Positions 51,005 through 61,222 of a stretch of 64,000 nucleotides of DNA are shown one piece after another. The position numbers and the translations under genes were made by a program. Numbering within the stretch: position 1 is the stretch's first letter; the number at the start of each line of letters is the position of its first letter. Source of the stretch: Brevibacillus sp. GTDB taxonomy: Bacteria; Bacillota; Bacilli; Brevibacillales; Brevibacillaceae. The notes below the pieces were generated by a model, which searched no databases, was not told where the DNA came from, and saw only the letters and a list, made by a program, of their open reading frames with translations. The DNA lies in NCBI GenBank assembly GCA_017656235.1, contig JACDOF010000010.1, positions 1 through 64,000 of the forward strand. Direction: 5' to 3'.

Positions 51005-52176
51005 TGATGCAGCAGCGAGCAGAATTGAGACAGCGGAACAACGTAATCAGGCCCGGAGCCACCATTGGTCTGCTCGGCGGCGGCCAATTGGGACGAATGA
51101 TCGCCCTGGCCGGCCGGGCCATGGGCTATCGGTTCGTGACATTGGATCCAACGGTGGACTCGCCGAGCGGACAGGTGTCAGACCGGCAGGTGGTGGCTGC
51201 TTTTACCGATGTGGCGGGTGCACGTGAACTCGCTCAGGCGAGCGACGTCATCACATACGAGTTTGAAAACGTCGACGCCGATGTGGCAAAGACGCTGGAA
51301 AGCAGCTCCTACGTACCGCAGGGCAGCCGGCTGCTGCGGATTACGCAGAATCGGATTCGGGAGAAGAGGACGATTCAGGAACTGGGGATTCCGGTTGCGC
51401 CGTTTCGTGTTGTCGCCGATGCGGACGAGCTGAGGCAGGCGGTGCGAGAATTGGGTCTGCCGGCAGTGCTGAAGACTGCAACCGGTGGCTATGACGGAAA
51501 AGGGCAGTGGGTGCTGCGCAGCGAGGCGGAATGCGGACAGGCCTTTGCGGCGCTGGCGGAATGGGGGACGGAGCTGATCGTGGAAACGTTCATTCCGTTT
51601 GTCAAGGAACTGTCGGTGATTGCCGCCCGCAACCCCGCAGGGGAGTGTGTCACCTATCCTGCGGCGGAAAACGTCCATGTGGACAATATTCTGCACCTTT
51701 CCATCGTACCGGCTCGTGCAGCCGATGACGTCCTTGCCAAGGCAGAAGAGATCGCCAGACGGATTGCCGAACAACTGGATGTGATCGGCCTGATTGCGGT
51801 GGAGATGTTCCTTGCGTCAGACGGGGAGCTGTATGTAAACGAGCTGGCACCGCGTCCGCACAACTCCGGCCACTATACGATGGATGCCTGCGTTACTTCG
51901 CAGTTTGAACAACACGTGCGCGCGATCTGCAACCTGCCGCTCGGATCGACCCGTTTGCTCAGTCCGGCGGTAATGGTCAACATCCTGGGTGAACATCTGA
52001 AGCCGGTGCTGGAGAAGGTGGATGTCCTGCCATCATCGTGCAAGCTGCATCTCTACGGTAAACAGGAGAGCAAACCGAAGCGGAAGATGGGGCATATCAA
52101 TGTCCTCGCCAAGACGCCGGAGCAGGCGCTGGCTATCATCGACGAACTGGGAATCTGGGGAAAGGTGGAGGTCTAA
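51001..52176 (+). CDS. purK: N5-carboxyaminoimidazole ribonucleotide synthetase
   Basis: A 391-aa ATP-grasp enzyme that makes N5-CAIR from AIR, bicarbonate and ATP, supplying Pur[21 protein letters not shown] is the N-terminal signature, [13 protein letters not shown] the ATP-grasp loop and [18 protein letters not shown] the metal-binding segment. It begins at GTG overlapping the purE stop, with in-frame ATGs at 51004 and 51007 as alternatives. Confidence 0.96.
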   Translation: MMMQQRAELRQRNNVIRPGATIGLLGGGQLGRMIALAGRAMGYRFVTLDPTVDSPSGQVSDRQVVAAFTDVAGARELAQASDVITYEFENVDADVAKTLESSSYVPQGSRLLRITQNRIREKRTIQELGIPVAPFRVVADADELRQAVRELGLPAVLKTATGGYDGKGQWVLRSEAECGQAFAALAEWGTELIVETFIPFVKELSVIAARNPAGECVTYPAAENVHVDNILHLSIVPARAADDVLAKAEEIARRIAEQLDVIGLIAVEMFLASDGELYVNELAPRPHNSGHYTMDACVTSQFEQHVRAICNLPLGSTRLLSPAVMVNILGEHLKPVLEKVDVLPSSCKLHLYGKQESKPKRKMGHINVLAKTPEQALAIIDELGIWGKVEV

Positions 52177-52177
52177 C

Positions 52178-53473
52178 GTGATTGAGCGATACTCGCGTCC
52201 GGAGATGAGGGCGATCTGGACGGAAGAAAACAAGTTTAGAGCGTGGCTGGAAGTGGAGCTGTTGGCTTGTGAAGCCTGGTCGGCACTGGGTGTGATTCCG
52301 GCAGAGGACGTTCGAAAGCTGCGCGAGCGCGCCAGTTTTGACGTGAAGCGGATCTACGAGATCGAAGAAGAGACCCGCCACGATGTGGTGGCGTTTACGC
52401 GTGCGGTCTCGGAAACCCTTGGCGAAGAGAAGAAGTGGGTTCACTACGGTCTCACTTCGACGGACGTGGTCGATACCGCCCTTTCCTACCTGCTGCGCCA
52501 GGCCAATCAGATTATCGAAAAAGACCTGGAAGAGTTTATCGAGGTGCTGAAAGCGAAGGCGATTGAGCACAAGGACACGGTCATGATGGGACGTACGCAC
52601 GGGGTTCACGCCGAACCAACGACATTCGGCCTGAAAATGGCGCTCTGGTACGAAGAAATGAAGCGCAACCTGGAGCGGTTCCGCGCGGCCAAGCAGCGCG
52701 TGGCGGTGGGCAAAATCTCCGGCGCGGTCGGCACATACGCCAACATTGATCCGTTTGTGGAACAGTACGTTTGTGAAAAGCTGGGTCTTACACCGGCCCC
52801 CATCTCAACCCAGACCCTGCAGCGCGACCGCCATGCCGAGTACATGGCGACCTTGGCATTGATCGCCACTTCACTGGACAAGTTTGCGACGGAGATTCGC
52901 GCCTTGCAAAAAAGCGAGATGCGTGAAGTGGAAGAGCCATTTGCCAAAGGGCAGAAAGGCTCGTCGGCGATGCCGCACAAGCGCAACCCGATCGGCTGCG
53001 AAAACATCTCCGGACTGGCCCGCGTGCTCCGCGGACATATGCTGTCCGCCTACGAAAATGTGCCGCTCTGGCACGAACGGGACATCTCCCACTCTTCCGT
53101 GGAACGGGTGATTCTGCCCGATGCGACTCAGCTGATCAACTACATGCTGCGCCGCTTGATGAACATCATCAAGAACCTGACCGTCTTTCCGGACAACATG
53201 AAGCGCAACATGGACCGAACCTTCGGGTTGATCTACTCACAGCAAGTGCTTTTGAAGCTGATCGACAAAGGGCTGAGTCGGGAACAGGCGTACGATACGG
53301 TCCAACCGCGGGCCATGCAGGCCTGGGAAGAGCAGCGTTCGTTCCGTGAGATCCTCGGTGAGGACGAGACCGTTACGTCGCTGTTGTCGGAAGATGAACT
53401 GAACGACTGCTTCGACTATCGCTATCACTTGAAGCATGTGGACACCATTTTCAAGCGGCTGGGGCTGCTATAA
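52178..53473 (+). CDS. purB: Adenylosuccinate lyase
   Basis: A 431-aa fumarase/aspartase superfamily enzyme acting at two steps: SAICAR to AICAR and adenylosuccinate to [36 protein letters not shown] (catalytic His) and the signature [12 protein letters not shown] (about 261-272) are present. It starts with GTG, one base after purK stops, with GGTGGAGGT upstream. The operon then ends in a terminator, so purC is not cotranscribed. Confidence 0.96.
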   Translation: MIERYSRPEMRAIWTEENKFRAWLEVELLACEAWSALGVIPAEDVRKLRERASFDVKRIYEIEEETRHDVVAFTRAVSETLGEEKKWVHYGLTSTDVVDTALSYLLRQANQIIEKDLEEFIEVLKAKAIEHKDTVMMGRTHGVHAEPTTFGLKMALWYEEMKRNLERFRAAKQRVAVGKISGAVGTYANIDPFVEQYVCEKLGLTPAPISTQTLQRDRHAEYMATLALIATSLDKFATEIRALQKSEMREVEEPFAKGQKGSSAMPHKRNPIGCENISGLARVLRGHMLSAYENVPLWHERDISHSSVERVILPDATQLINYMLRRLMNIIKNLTVFPDNMKRNMDRTFGLIYSQQVLLKLIDKGLSREQAYDTVQPRAMQAWEEQRSFREILGEDETVTSLLSEDELNDCFDYRYHLKHVDTIFKRLGLL

Positions 53474-53485
53474 GACGAGGATCAT

Positions 53486-53515
53486 GCCTCCCTTTACCTG
53501 TTGAGGGAGGCTTTT
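53486..53515 (+). terminator. Terminator after purB
   Basis: GCCTCCC and GGGAGGC pair over a 12-nt loop, followed by TTTT. It closes the purEKB transcript. Confidence 0.8.
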
Positions 53516-53560
53516 GTCATGAGGAAGCCCAATCCAGCAGGTTGGCGCGGCCTGGCCATT

Positions 53561-53581
53561 AAAACGTAACGATTACGATTT
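53561..53581. promoter_or_regulatory. Zur box 1
   Basis: A 21-bp dyad whose right half ATTACGATTT is exactly that of the Bacillus Zur box; the left half has two mismatches. It ends just upstream of the -35. Confidence 0.75.
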
Positions 53582-53584
53582 GTG

Positions 53585-53613
53585 TTGACAGCAAAGAGCA
53601 AGTGCGATAAGCT
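53585..53613 (+). promoter_or_regulatory. Promoter of the COG0523 GTPase gene
   Basis: TTGACA, 17 bp, TAAGCT, flanked on both sides by Zur boxes. Confidence 0.7.
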
Positions 53614-53625
53614 AACACCATGGTT

Positions 53626-53646
53626 AAATAGTAATGATTACGATTT
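53626..53646. promoter_or_regulatory. Zur box 2
   Basis: A 21-bp dyad with halves AAATAGTAAT and ATTACGATTT around one G, a single mismatch from perfect symmetry. It overlies the likely transcription start. Confidence 0.85.
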
Positions 53647-53709
53647 AATGCGGCGAGCCTTTGCCTGATCGTACGGATCGGCAGGGCAGGCTCAACAGGG
53701 AGGCCCAAA

Positions 53710-54960
53710 ATGAGCAAGACGTCAAAACAAAAAGTGCCGGTTACGGTGCTTAGCGGTTATTTGGGAGCGGGCAAGACGACCATCTTGAACCATGTTCTCA
53801 ACAATCGGCACGGACTCAAAGTAGCGGTGATCGTCAACGACTTAAGCGAAGTCAACATTGATGCAGAGCTGATCAAGAACGGCGGCGGTATCTCCCGCAC
53901 CGAGGAAAAGGTGGTGGAGATGTCCAACGGCTGTATCTGCTGTACGCTGCGCGAAGATTTGCTGAAGGAAGTGGAACGGTTGGTCGACGAGGGGTGTTAC
54001 GATTACATTTTGATTGAGTCGACAGGCATTGGTGAGCCGATTCCGGTGGCCCAGACGTTTACCTACGTGGATGAAGCAAACGGTATCAATCTCTCCGCCA
54101 AATGCCGCCTCGACACGATGGTGACGGTTGTCGATGCCTACCGCTTCTGGCACGACTTTTCTTCTGGAGAAACGCTGTTGGAGCGGAGTCAGGCCGTCGA
54201 CGAAACCGATGCGCGTGAAGTGAGCGATCTTTTGATTGATCAGATCGAGTTTTGCGATGTGCTGATTTTGAACAAGTGCGACATGGTGGCGGAAGACGAC
54301 CTGCGGCGGCTGGAGCAGGTCCTGCGCAAACTGCAGCCAACGGCAAAACTGATCCGGGCCGTTCACGGCGACGTTGATCCACGGGAGATTCTGGATACGG
54401 GATTGTTCGATTTTGAGAAGGCCAGCCAATCGGCGGGCTGGATTGCCGAACTGCAAAAGTCGGAGCACACCCCGGAGACAGAAGAGTACGGCATTTCCTC
54501 TTTCGTCTATCGACGGCGGGTTCCGTTTCATCCGGAACGGCTGCAAAAATGGCTGGAAGCGTGGCCCGAGGAGGTTGTCCGCGCCAAAGGATTCCTCTGG
54601 CTGGCTACTCGCAACAACATTGCTATTTCCATCAGCCAGGCGGGACCATCGATCCAAATCGGGGCTGCCGGGTACTGGGTGGCTTCCTTGCCGGAAGCGG
54701 AACAGCTGGCGATACGGGCAGAGGACCCGGTCTGGGCGGAGAGTTGGGACCCGGTGTTTGGTGATCGCGTGAACGAAATCGTGTTTATTGGGGTGGAGAT
54801 GGACCCGGAGAAACTGATCCGCTCACTGGATGCTTGTCTCCTCACCGAGCAAGAGATGAAGGCTGATTGGTCCAAGCTGCCTGATCCTCTACCCCAAGGG
54901 AATCTGATTGTTGAGACGGTAGCGGAAACGTCCGCTGTCACAACCTCTGTTCAGGAGTAA
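53710..54960 (+). CDS. COG0523 zinc-homeostasis GTPase (ZagA/YciC-like)
   Basis: A 416-aa G3E GTPase. Walker A is GYLGAGKTT (about 16-24), the metal-binding motif is GCICC (about 74-78), Walker B is ILIESTGIGEP and the base-recognition motif is NKCD (near 188). A CobW C-terminal domain follows. Two Zur boxes around its promoter show it is made when zinc is scarce, as for B. subtilis ZagA (YciC), which hands zinc to client enzymes. There is no His-rich loop. CAGGGAGGC precedes the ATG. Confidence 0.9.
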   Translation: MSKTSKQKVPVTVLSGYLGAGKTTILNHVLNNRHGLKVAVIVNDLSEVNIDAELIKNGGGISRTEEKVVEMSNGCICCTLREDLLKEVERLVDEGCYDYILIESTGIGEPIPVAQTFTYVDEANGINLSAKCRLDTMVTVVDAYRFWHDFSSGETLLERSQAVDETDAREVSDLLIDQIEFCDVLILNKCDMVAEDDLRRLEQVLRKLQPTAKLIRAVHGDVDPREILDTGLFDFEKASQSAGWIAELQKSEHTPETEEYGISSFVYRRRVPFHPERLQKWLEAWPEEVVRAKGFLWLATRNNIAISISQAGPSIQIGAAGYWVASLPEAEQLAIRAEDPVWAESWDPVFGDRVNEIVFIGVEMDPEKLIRSLDACLLTEQEMKADWSKLPDPLPQGNLIVETVAETSAVTTSVQE

Positions 54961-55003
54961 ACGCTGGAAACCAAACAGCAAATGGCCGCAACCACGGTAT
55001 GCA

Positions 55004-55032
55004 CCCGCCTCGTTTCCCTGAGGCGGGTTTTT
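55004..55032 (+). terminator. Terminator after COG0523 GTPase
   Basis: CCCGCCTC and GAGGCGGG pair over an 8-nt loop, followed by TTTTT. Confidence 0.85.
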
Positions 55033-55155
55033 GGGGACAATGGCTGTAATATCCTGTAACGTACATGCCTTCCCGATCGTATCACAATAGCGAGAGCGCT
55101 TATGCATGTCTGAGAGCGAATCATCAAGCTGGACATATGCGGGAGGAGTTGTGAT

Positions 55156-56970
55156 ATGGATCAATACGGTAATGCGGAACAGGAGGGCGGGGGCAAGGTC
55201 CTGCCTCCCGTTTCATTTCGCTGGCACGATTTCGTCAACCTGATCAAACTGGCTCAACCACCCAAAGCGATGTTTGTACTGGCTGTCATTCTCAGCCTGG
55301 TCGACACGCTGAGCGGACTGATCGTGCCGTATCTGACCAAGGATGTCGTCGATTTGATGACAGCCGCTCAGATCGAGTACCGGGTTCTGCTTTGGCTGGG
55401 TCTTGCTTTTCTGCTGCAGGCCGTCGCTTCAGGCGGATCAATCTACATCCTGTCCTACATCGGACACTTCACCGTCGCCGGACTTCGCAGGCGGCTTTGG
55501 AAGAAAGTCATCTCCCTGCCTGTCTCGTACTTCGACCAGCATCGGACCGGAGAGACGATCAGCCGTTTGACCGGAGATACGGCCGTCATCAAGGAGCTTA
55601 TCTCTCAACACCTGATTTCCTTTTTTTCCAATGCCATCTCCATTGTCGGTTCGGTGCTGATTCTCTCGTATATCGACTGGCAGATGACGGTTATTTTGCT
55701 GATGGCCATTCCACTGGTGTTTTTGCTGGTACGCCCGATGGGGAAGAAAATCCACGCCATCAGCAAACAACTGCAGGATGAGACCGCACGCACGTCCGGA
55801 TTTCTCACCGGTGTCGTATCGGAAATCCGGCTGGTCAAGTCGTATCACGCCGAGGAGCAGGAACAGCAGAAGGGCAATACGCAGATCGACAATCTGTTCC
55901 GCTACAGTCTGAAGGAAGCCAAAGTATACGCCTTGTTGATGCCGTTGATGACGCTTACCCTGATGGGGGTACTGGTCGTGATCGTCAGTTACGGCGGCAT
56001 TCGTGTCGCTTCGGGTGGGCTCAGCGCCGGCGAGCTGGTCGCTTTTCTGCTCTACCTGTTTATGATCGCCATTCCGTTTGGCTCACTGGCCGCCTTCTAC
56101 GCTGCCCTGCAGAAGGCCATGGGGGCGACGGAACGGATTATGGCTATTTTGGCCCATGACGAAGAAGAACAGAATGAAGGGGATAAACGGCAGGTGGAGC
56201 AGGTAAACCAGCCGATTCGATTGAAGGGGGTCAGTTTTGCCTATCCGCAGGGAAAAGAAGTTCTGCACGACATTCATCTGACGATTCAGCCCGGCAGTAC
56301 AACAGCGCTGGTGGGCCCTTCCGGCAGCGGGAAGACGACGATGTTTGCGCTGCTGGAGCGGTTTTACCAGCCGACCAAAGGGAGGATTCTGCTCGGTGAT
56401 ACGCCAATCGATGCCTACAGCTTGCGTTCCTGGCGAAAACAGATCGGCTATGTCGCGCAGGACAGCCCGATCATGGCCGGTACCATACGTGAGAACCTTT
56501 GCTACGGGATGGACCGTCCGGTTAGTCAGGACGAGCTGGACGCAGCGGCCCGCAAGGCGTACGCGGAAGAATTCATCGCCAGTCTGCCCAAGGGGTATGA
56601 TACGGAAGTTGGCGAGCGGGGAATCAAGCTTTCCGGCGGGCAGCGGCAGCGGATCGCAATTGCCCGCGCCATCCTGCACGACCCGCAGATTCTGCTGCTC
56701 GATGAAGCGACTTCCAATCTGGACAGCCAGTCGGAGATCTGGGTGCAAAAGGCAATTCTGGAGTTGATGAAAGGACGAACCACAATCGTCATCGCCCATC
56801 GTCTGTCAACTGTGGTCAAAGCGGATCAGATTGTGGTATTGGAAGAAGGCAGCGTGACCGGCATCGGCACCCACGAGGAACTGCTGGCCAGCCATGCGCT
56901 CTATCGAGAGTTGGCGAACCATCAGTTTTTGGCTCATGAGACGCCTGGGGCTGATTCACTCCAGCCGTGA
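55156..56970 (+). CDS. ABC multidrug exporter half-transporter (BmrA-like)
   Basis: A 604-aa type I ABC exporter with six membrane helices (about 30-330) and a nucleotide-binding domain: Walker A GPSGSGKTT (about 387-395), Q-loop YVAQD, signature LSGGQ (about 492-496), Walker B ILLLDEAT (about 513-520) and H-loop IAHRLST. It probably works as a homodimer pumping lipophilic compounds. GGAGGAG precedes the ATG. No partner half-transporter is adjacent. Confidence 0.92.
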   Translation: MDQYGNAEQEGGGKVLPPVSFRWHDFVNLIKLAQPPKAMFVLAVILSLVDTLSGLIVPYLTKDVVDLMTAAQIEYRVLLWLGLAFLLQAVASGGSIYILSYIGHFTVAGLRRRLWKKVISLPVSYFDQHRTGETISRLTGDTAVIKELISQHLISFFSNAISIVGSVLILSYIDWQMTVILLMAIPLVFLLVRPMGKKIHAISKQLQDETARTSGFLTGVVSEIRLVKSYHAEEQEQQKGNTQIDNLFRYSLKEAKVYALLMPLMTLTLMGVLVVIVSYGGIRVASGGLSAGELVAFLLYLFMIAIPFGSLAAFYAALQKAMGATERIMAILAHDEEEQNEGDKRQVEQVNQPIRLKGVSFAYPQGKEVLHDIHLTIQPGSTTALVGPSGSGKTTMFALLERFYQPTKGRILLGDTPIDAYSLRSWRKQIGYVAQDSPIMAGTIRENLCYGMDRPVSQDELDAAARKAYAEEFIASLPKGYDTEVGERGIKLSGGQRQRIAIARAILHDPQILLLDEATSNLDSQSEIWVQKAILELMKGRTTIVIAHRLSTVVKADQIVVLEEGSVTGIGTHEELLASHALYRELANHQFLAHETPGADSLQP

Positions 56971-57178
56971 ACAGGGTCGTAGGCCTCAAAAAAAGGTAAT
57001 TCCGGAAGAGGGAGCGAAGCAGCCGGAGTGGATGAGTAATCGTGCGTCAGGGAAGGCGGCAAACTGCATCAGGATGCTGATGTGCGCAACTTCATGAAAA
57101 TCCGTTGCCATGACATTCTGTCTCCGGATATACTTCAAATAGTTGCAATGACATCCTATTTTGGCTCGAGGTGCTTTC

Positions 57179-57655
57179 GTGAACGATGATGTGATGGAAA
57201 CCGCCTGTGTGCGCACGGAGTCGGCCGGCAAGTATATATCGGCCATTTACCGCCATCTGCAAATCCTTGTCACCGCCTGTCTTGAGCCGTACCGGATCGG
57301 GAGTGGGCAGTATATTTTCCTGATGACGATCGCGGCAAAAGAGGGGATTTCGCAGAAAGCGCTGAGCGAGGAACTTCTGATTGACAAGACGACCACGGCA
57401 AAGGCGATCAAAAAATTGGAAGCGGAAGGGTACGTGCGGCGGGAACCAGATCCCTCCGATAATCGCTGCAACATGTTGTATTTGACGGATTCGGGCAGAG
57501 CGGTTGTTCCCAAGGTAAGGGAAGTACTGCATGAGATCGTGGAAAAAAGCCGGAGGGGCATGGATGAAGAGGAATATCTGCTGATGCTGCAGCTTTTGAA
57601 AAAGATGCTCAAGAACGTGAGCGAACTGGTTCGCGAAGGGGAGAAGGATCGATGA
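57179..57655 (+). CDS. MarR family transcriptional regulator
   Basis: A 158-aa winged-helix regulator: KEGISQKALSEELLIDKTTT is the recognition HTH, and AIKKLEAEGYVRREPDPSDN the wing. The GTG at 57179 has CGAGGTG upstream; the longer frame from TTG 57161 lacks one. It overlaps the MFS gene (ATGA), so it most likely represses this operon and is relieved by a transported compound. Confidence 0.88.
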   Translation: MNDDVMETACVRTESAGKYISAIYRHLQILVTACLEPYRIGSGQYIFLMTIAAKEGISQKALSEELLIDKTTTAKAIKKLEAEGYVRREPDPSDNRCNMLYLTDSGRAVVPKVREVLHEIVEKSRRGMDEEEYLLMLQLLKKMLKNVSELVREGEKDR

Positions 57656-58995
57656 ACCAGGAAAATCAACAGAACCATCAGGTTGGTCATCGGATCGTGC
57701 CGCTGCTGGGATGTCTGCTGTTGTTCTCGGTAATGAATGTGACGGTGTTCAATGTCGCGGTTCCGGACATCGCCAACGATCTTGGGATTGCGCCGTCGCT
57801 GGCGGGGTGGACCATCACCGGCTACGCGATGGTGTACGCGATCGGTTCACTGATGTATGGAAAGCTGGCCGATTTGGTCCCGTTAAAAACCCTGATGACA
57901 ATCGGAATCACGCTGTTTGCAGTTGGTTCGGTCATTGGCTTCATCTCGGACGGTTACGTGGGGCTTCTGGTCGGGCGCCTCGTACAGTCGGCGGGGGCCT
58001 CTTCGGTGCCGGCACTGGCGATGATTATTCCCGCACGCTTTTTCCCTGTTGAACGCCGGGGTGCTGTGATGGGGGTAGTCGCCTCGTTCATCGCTTTCTC
58101 ACAGGGCATCGGTCCGATTGTCGGCGGTTTTGTGGCAGGTGCCCTTCACTGGAAATATCTGTTCCTGCTTGCTCTCGGCACTCTGTTGGTGCTCCCGTTC
58201 CTTCGCAGGGCTCTGCCGAATGAACAGCGGCGCGATGGCAGCATTGACGCAATCGGAGCGCTGCTGCTGGCGGCTGCAGTGGCGATGCTGATGCTGGCGA
58301 TTACGACCTTTAACATGGGGTATGCCGCTGCCTTCGCTGTTCTGCTCGTTCTCTTCATCGCCAAAAGTGGCAGGTCGCGTGAACCGTTTGTGTCCATGTC
58401 GCTGTTTACGCAGGGTCCGTTCCGTTATGCGATTGCCGCTGCGTTTCTGTCTTCCTCGACGGCCTTTGCCATGATGCTGCTGATCCCGCTGATGCTGACA
58501 TCCATGTACCAGCTGACTGCTGACTGGATCGGGTTCGTCCTGTTTCCGGCGGCCATGTCGGCTGCGCTGTTCGGCCGTGTCGGCGGAAAGTGGACCGATC
58601 GCTATGGAAGCATTCCTGTAATGCTGATGGCGGCGTCCATCATGATCATCGGTTTTCTCTTGCTGGCCCAATTTTCCGGGAGGGGACCTTGGGTGATTGC
58701 CGGCTGTCTCATTCTGCCCAATATCGGGTTCGTCTTTATGCAATCTTCGCTCTCCAAACTGGTCTCCTTGCTGCTTCCGCGGGAAAAAACAGGTGCCGGT
58801 ATGGGTGTTTTTAGCCTCACGAATTTTTTGTCCGGGGCGATCGGGGGGACGGTGGCCGCAAAAGCAGTCGATTGGAGTATTTCTTTTCCGATCATCCTGT
58901 TGTTTTCCGCGCTCGTCGTGGCGCTTCAGATGTGCATCGTATTTTTTGTCCTCAGGAGCAGAGTGAGCAGGCTGTCTGAAAGCGCAGGCCGGTAA
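57652..58995 (+). CDS. MFS drug efflux transporter
   Basis: A 447-aa major facilitator protein with 12-14 predicted membrane segments. MNVTVFNVAVPDIANDLGIA near the N-terminus is the DHA-type motif D1, followed by LMYGKLADLVPLKTLM (motif A) and SAGASSVPALAMIIPARFFP. It resembles EmrB/QacA or Bmr-type exporters. It is cotranscribed with the MarR gene, with a four-base overlap. Confidence 0.9.
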   Translation: MNQENQQNHQVGHRIVPLLGCLLLFSVMNVTVFNVAVPDIANDLGIAPSLAGWTITGYAMVYAIGSLMYGKLADLVPLKTLMTIGITLFAVGSVIGFISDGYVGLLVGRLVQSAGASSVPALAMIIPARFFPVERRGAVMGVVASFIAFSQGIGPIVGGFVAGALHWKYLFLLALGTLLVLPFLRRALPNEQRRDGSIDAIGALLLAAAVAMLMLAITTFNMGYAAAFAVLLVLFIAKSGRSREPFVSMSLFTQGPFRYAIAAAFLSSSTAFAMMLLIPLMLTSMYQLTADWIGFVLFPAAMSAALFGRVGGKWTDRYGSIPVMLMAASIMIIGFLLLAQFSGRGPWVIAGCLILPNIGFVFMQSSLSKLVSLLLPREKTGAGMGVFSLTNFLSGAIGGTVAAKAVDWSISFPIILLFSALVVALQMCIVFFVLRSRVSRLSESAGR

Positions 58996-59022
58996 TACTG
59001 CCACGAACAGAGGTGAGGAACA

Positions 59023-60042
59023 GTGATACAGTTAAGTATACTGGATCAGTCTCCGGTGGCAGAAGGAAGCACGCCATCGGAAGCACTGGCGCAAACGGCA
59101 CAGCTGGCGCAAGAAGCGGAGCGGCTTGGTTACCACCGGTTTTGGGTGTCGGAGCACCATTACACGTACAGTCTGGCCGGTTCGAGCCCGGAAGTCTTGA
59201 TCGCGCACCTTGCCGCAAAAACGTCGAAGCTGCGGATCGGTTCGGGGGGCGTCATGCTGCCGCATTACAGCCCGTACAAGGTGGCGGAAAACTTTCGCGT
59301 GCTGGAAGCACTCCACCCGGGCCGCATCGATCTCGGGTTGGGCCGCGCGCCTGGCGGGATGCCGCTGGCGACAAGAGCGCTGCAGGAAGGACGGGAGCTG
59401 GGCGCAGACCGTTATCCCGAGCAGTTGGATGATCTGATTGGCTATTTGTACGATGCGTTGGACGAAGATCATCGTTTTGCGGGTCTGCGTGCCACGCCTG
59501 TGGTCGAGACTGCACCGGAAGTGTGGCTGCTTGGCTCGAGCGGTGAGAGTGCCAGGCTGGCGGCGGAGCGGGGCGCCGCGTTTGCCTTTGCCCAGTTTAT
59601 CAACGGACAGCAGGATATGGGGGTAATGGCGATGGAAACCTACTTGCGCCATTTCCGGCCGTCGGTACTGGGCGAGAAGCCCCGGTCGATGGTAGCCATC
59701 TTTGCCATCTGTGCGGAGACGGAGGAAGAAGCGGAGCGGATTGCTTCCAGTCTCGATTTGTCCCTGCTGTTAATCGAACAGGGAGCAGGCTCAAAGGGGG
59801 TGCCCTCGGTGGAAACGGCCCTATCCTACCCCTATACAACCTTTGATCGATACAGGGTCGCGGCCAATCGCCAGCGGATGATCGTCGGGACCAAAGAACA
59901 GGTGAAACAGAGAATCGAAGCGCTGTGCAGCGCGTACAGCACGACGGAGTGCATGGTTGTGACCATCACACACGACTTTGCAGACCGGCTTCGCTCGTAC
60001 CAATTGCTGGCGGAGGCATTTGGTCTGGGCGCACAGAATTAG
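59023..60042 (+). CDS. LLM class flavin-dependent oxidoreductase
   Basis: A 339-aa luciferase-like monooxygenase fold protein. LSILDQSPVAEGSTPSEALA, YHRFWVSEHH, LRIGSGGVMLPHYSPYKVAE and IDLGLGRAPGG are the marks of the group. It probably uses FMNH2 from a partner reductase; the substrate cannot be told. GTG start after GAGGTGAGG, 27 bp after the MFS stop, so it may be part of the MarR operon. Confidence 0.9.
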   Translation: MIQLSILDQSPVAEGSTPSEALAQTAQLAQEAERLGYHRFWVSEHHYTYSLAGSSPEVLIAHLAAKTSKLRIGSGGVMLPHYSPYKVAENFRVLEALHPGRIDLGLGRAPGGMPLATRALQEGRELGADRYPEQLDDLIGYLYDALDEDHRFAGLRATPVVETAPEVWLLGSSGESARLAAERGAAFAFAQFINGQQDMGVMAMETYLRHFRPSVLGEKPRSMVAIFAICAETEEEAERIASSLDLSLLLIEQGAGSKGVPSVETALSYPYTTFDRYRVAANRQRMIVGTKEQVKQRIEALCSAYSTTECMVVTITHDFADRLRSYQLLAEAFGLGAQN

Positions 60043-60139
60043 GCAGCGCGAAGGTTCCGAAGGGGCCAAAAGTCCTGCTCGCGCTTGTTGCCTGGCCCAA
60101 AAAGTTTCACGACTGCTCGCTGACGGCGCTCCTCTGTGC

Positions 60140-60673
60140 AGTGTGCAGCCAAATGTGTTGTGGGTAGGGGAGGCGGCCATTTTCCTTTCCTCACTCCGTC
60201 GCCAACCACCAGTGAAGCCAGACTGTCCGCTTCGCCATCCCGAAGCGGTCGGGCGCAAAAGCAGCGCAGCTCCGCCGCTTGTCCAAGTTGCGCCCGTATG
60301 CCTCCGCTTCGGCCTTGCTCCGCTTGGATGGTTGGCAAAGTCGTTCGTGCGGAAAATGGCCGCTCTCTTGTCTAAACTCGCTTTGGGGCGAACAGGACGC
60401 CATACGGTGCTGGTTGCTTTTCAAAACTCTCGCTTGGAACGAGTGCGGGCCGTTTTTCGCCAGCGAACGGTTTGGCCAACCTGCCAGCGAAACGGCGTAT
60501 CCGCAGGGAATTTACAGCGGCAGCAGCATCACGTCGAAAGCGAGACCTCGTTTTGCCGCTGCCCCTGCGGATCGTCGTGAAGCGGTCCTGGACTGCATCT
60601 TCGCTGGTTGGCCACCTTATGTGAGCGCGAAAAACGCCCCACTCGTGTTCTCGATACGTTGTCTTCAAACTGA
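60140..60673. repeat. Long non-coding repeat, copy A (534 bp)
   Basis: It shares its start (AGTGTGCAGCCAAATGTG) and end (GTTGTCTTCAAACTGA) with copy B. It contains an extra 76 bp (60203-60278) flanked by CGTCGC/CGCCGC. Its last 246 bp appear identical to copy B, while the first part differs by substitutions and small indels. Confidence 0.92.
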
Positions 60674-60700
60674 GAGGCATGAACTAATCGTAACCTCCCA

Positions 60701-61160
60701 AGTGTGCAGCCAAATGTGTTGTGGGTAGGGGAGGCGGCCATTTTCCTTTCCTCACTCCGTCGCTTGTCCAAGTTGCGCCCGTATGCCCCCGCTTCGGCCT
60801 TGCTCCGCTTGGATGGTTTGCAAAGTCGTTCGTGCGGAAAATGGCCGCTCTCCTGTCACACTCGCTGTCTTGGGACGAACAGGGCATCATACGGTGCTGG
60901 TCGAGTTTCAAAATTCTCGCTTGGAACGAGTGCGGGCCGTTTTTCGCCAGCGAACGGTTTGGCCAACCTGCCAGCGAAACGGCGTATCCGCAGGGAATTT
61001 ACAGCGGCAGCAGCATCACGTCGAAAGCGAGACCTCGTTTTGCCGCTGCCCCTGCGGATCGTCGTGAAGCGGTCCTGGACTGCATCTTCGCTGGTTGGCC
61101 ACCTTATGTGAGCGCGAAAAACGCCCCACTCGTGTTCTCGATACGTTGTCTTCAAACTGA
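60701..61160. repeat. Long non-coding repeat, copy B (460 bp)
   Basis: A direct repeat of copy A lacking the 76-bp insert, starting 27 bp after copy A ends. It runs directly into a GC-rich terminator hairpin at 61160-61181. Confidence 0.92.
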
Positions 61161-61185
61161 AGGCGGCCTGCGGGCCGCCTTGTTT
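61160..61185. terminator. Hairpin terminator, probably bidirectional
   Basis: AAGGCGGCC and GGCCGCCTT pair over TGCG, with GTTTT after it on the forward strand. It lies 40 bp beyond the stop of the reverse-strand aminopeptidase gene. Confidence 0.75.
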
Positions 61186-61222
61186 TCGTATACGATTTTC
61201 CCGGATTGACCTCTCTTTTCGG

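Larger units (their letters stand above)
60043..61222. other. 1.2-kb gene-free stretch with tandem duplication
   Basis: No credible gene is found. Most of the stretch is two copies of a roughly 0.5-kb sequence (see the repeat entries). Reverse-strand frames of about 100 codons exist in both copies, but they lack ribosome sites and read as low-complexity Arg/Ala/Pro-rich products. Confidence 0.7.

Noticed and set aside
60372-61155. Pair of about 100-codon reverse frames in the two repeat copies
   Set aside because: They are kept only because the DNA repeats are alike; no ribosome site precedes them and the products look non-protein-like.
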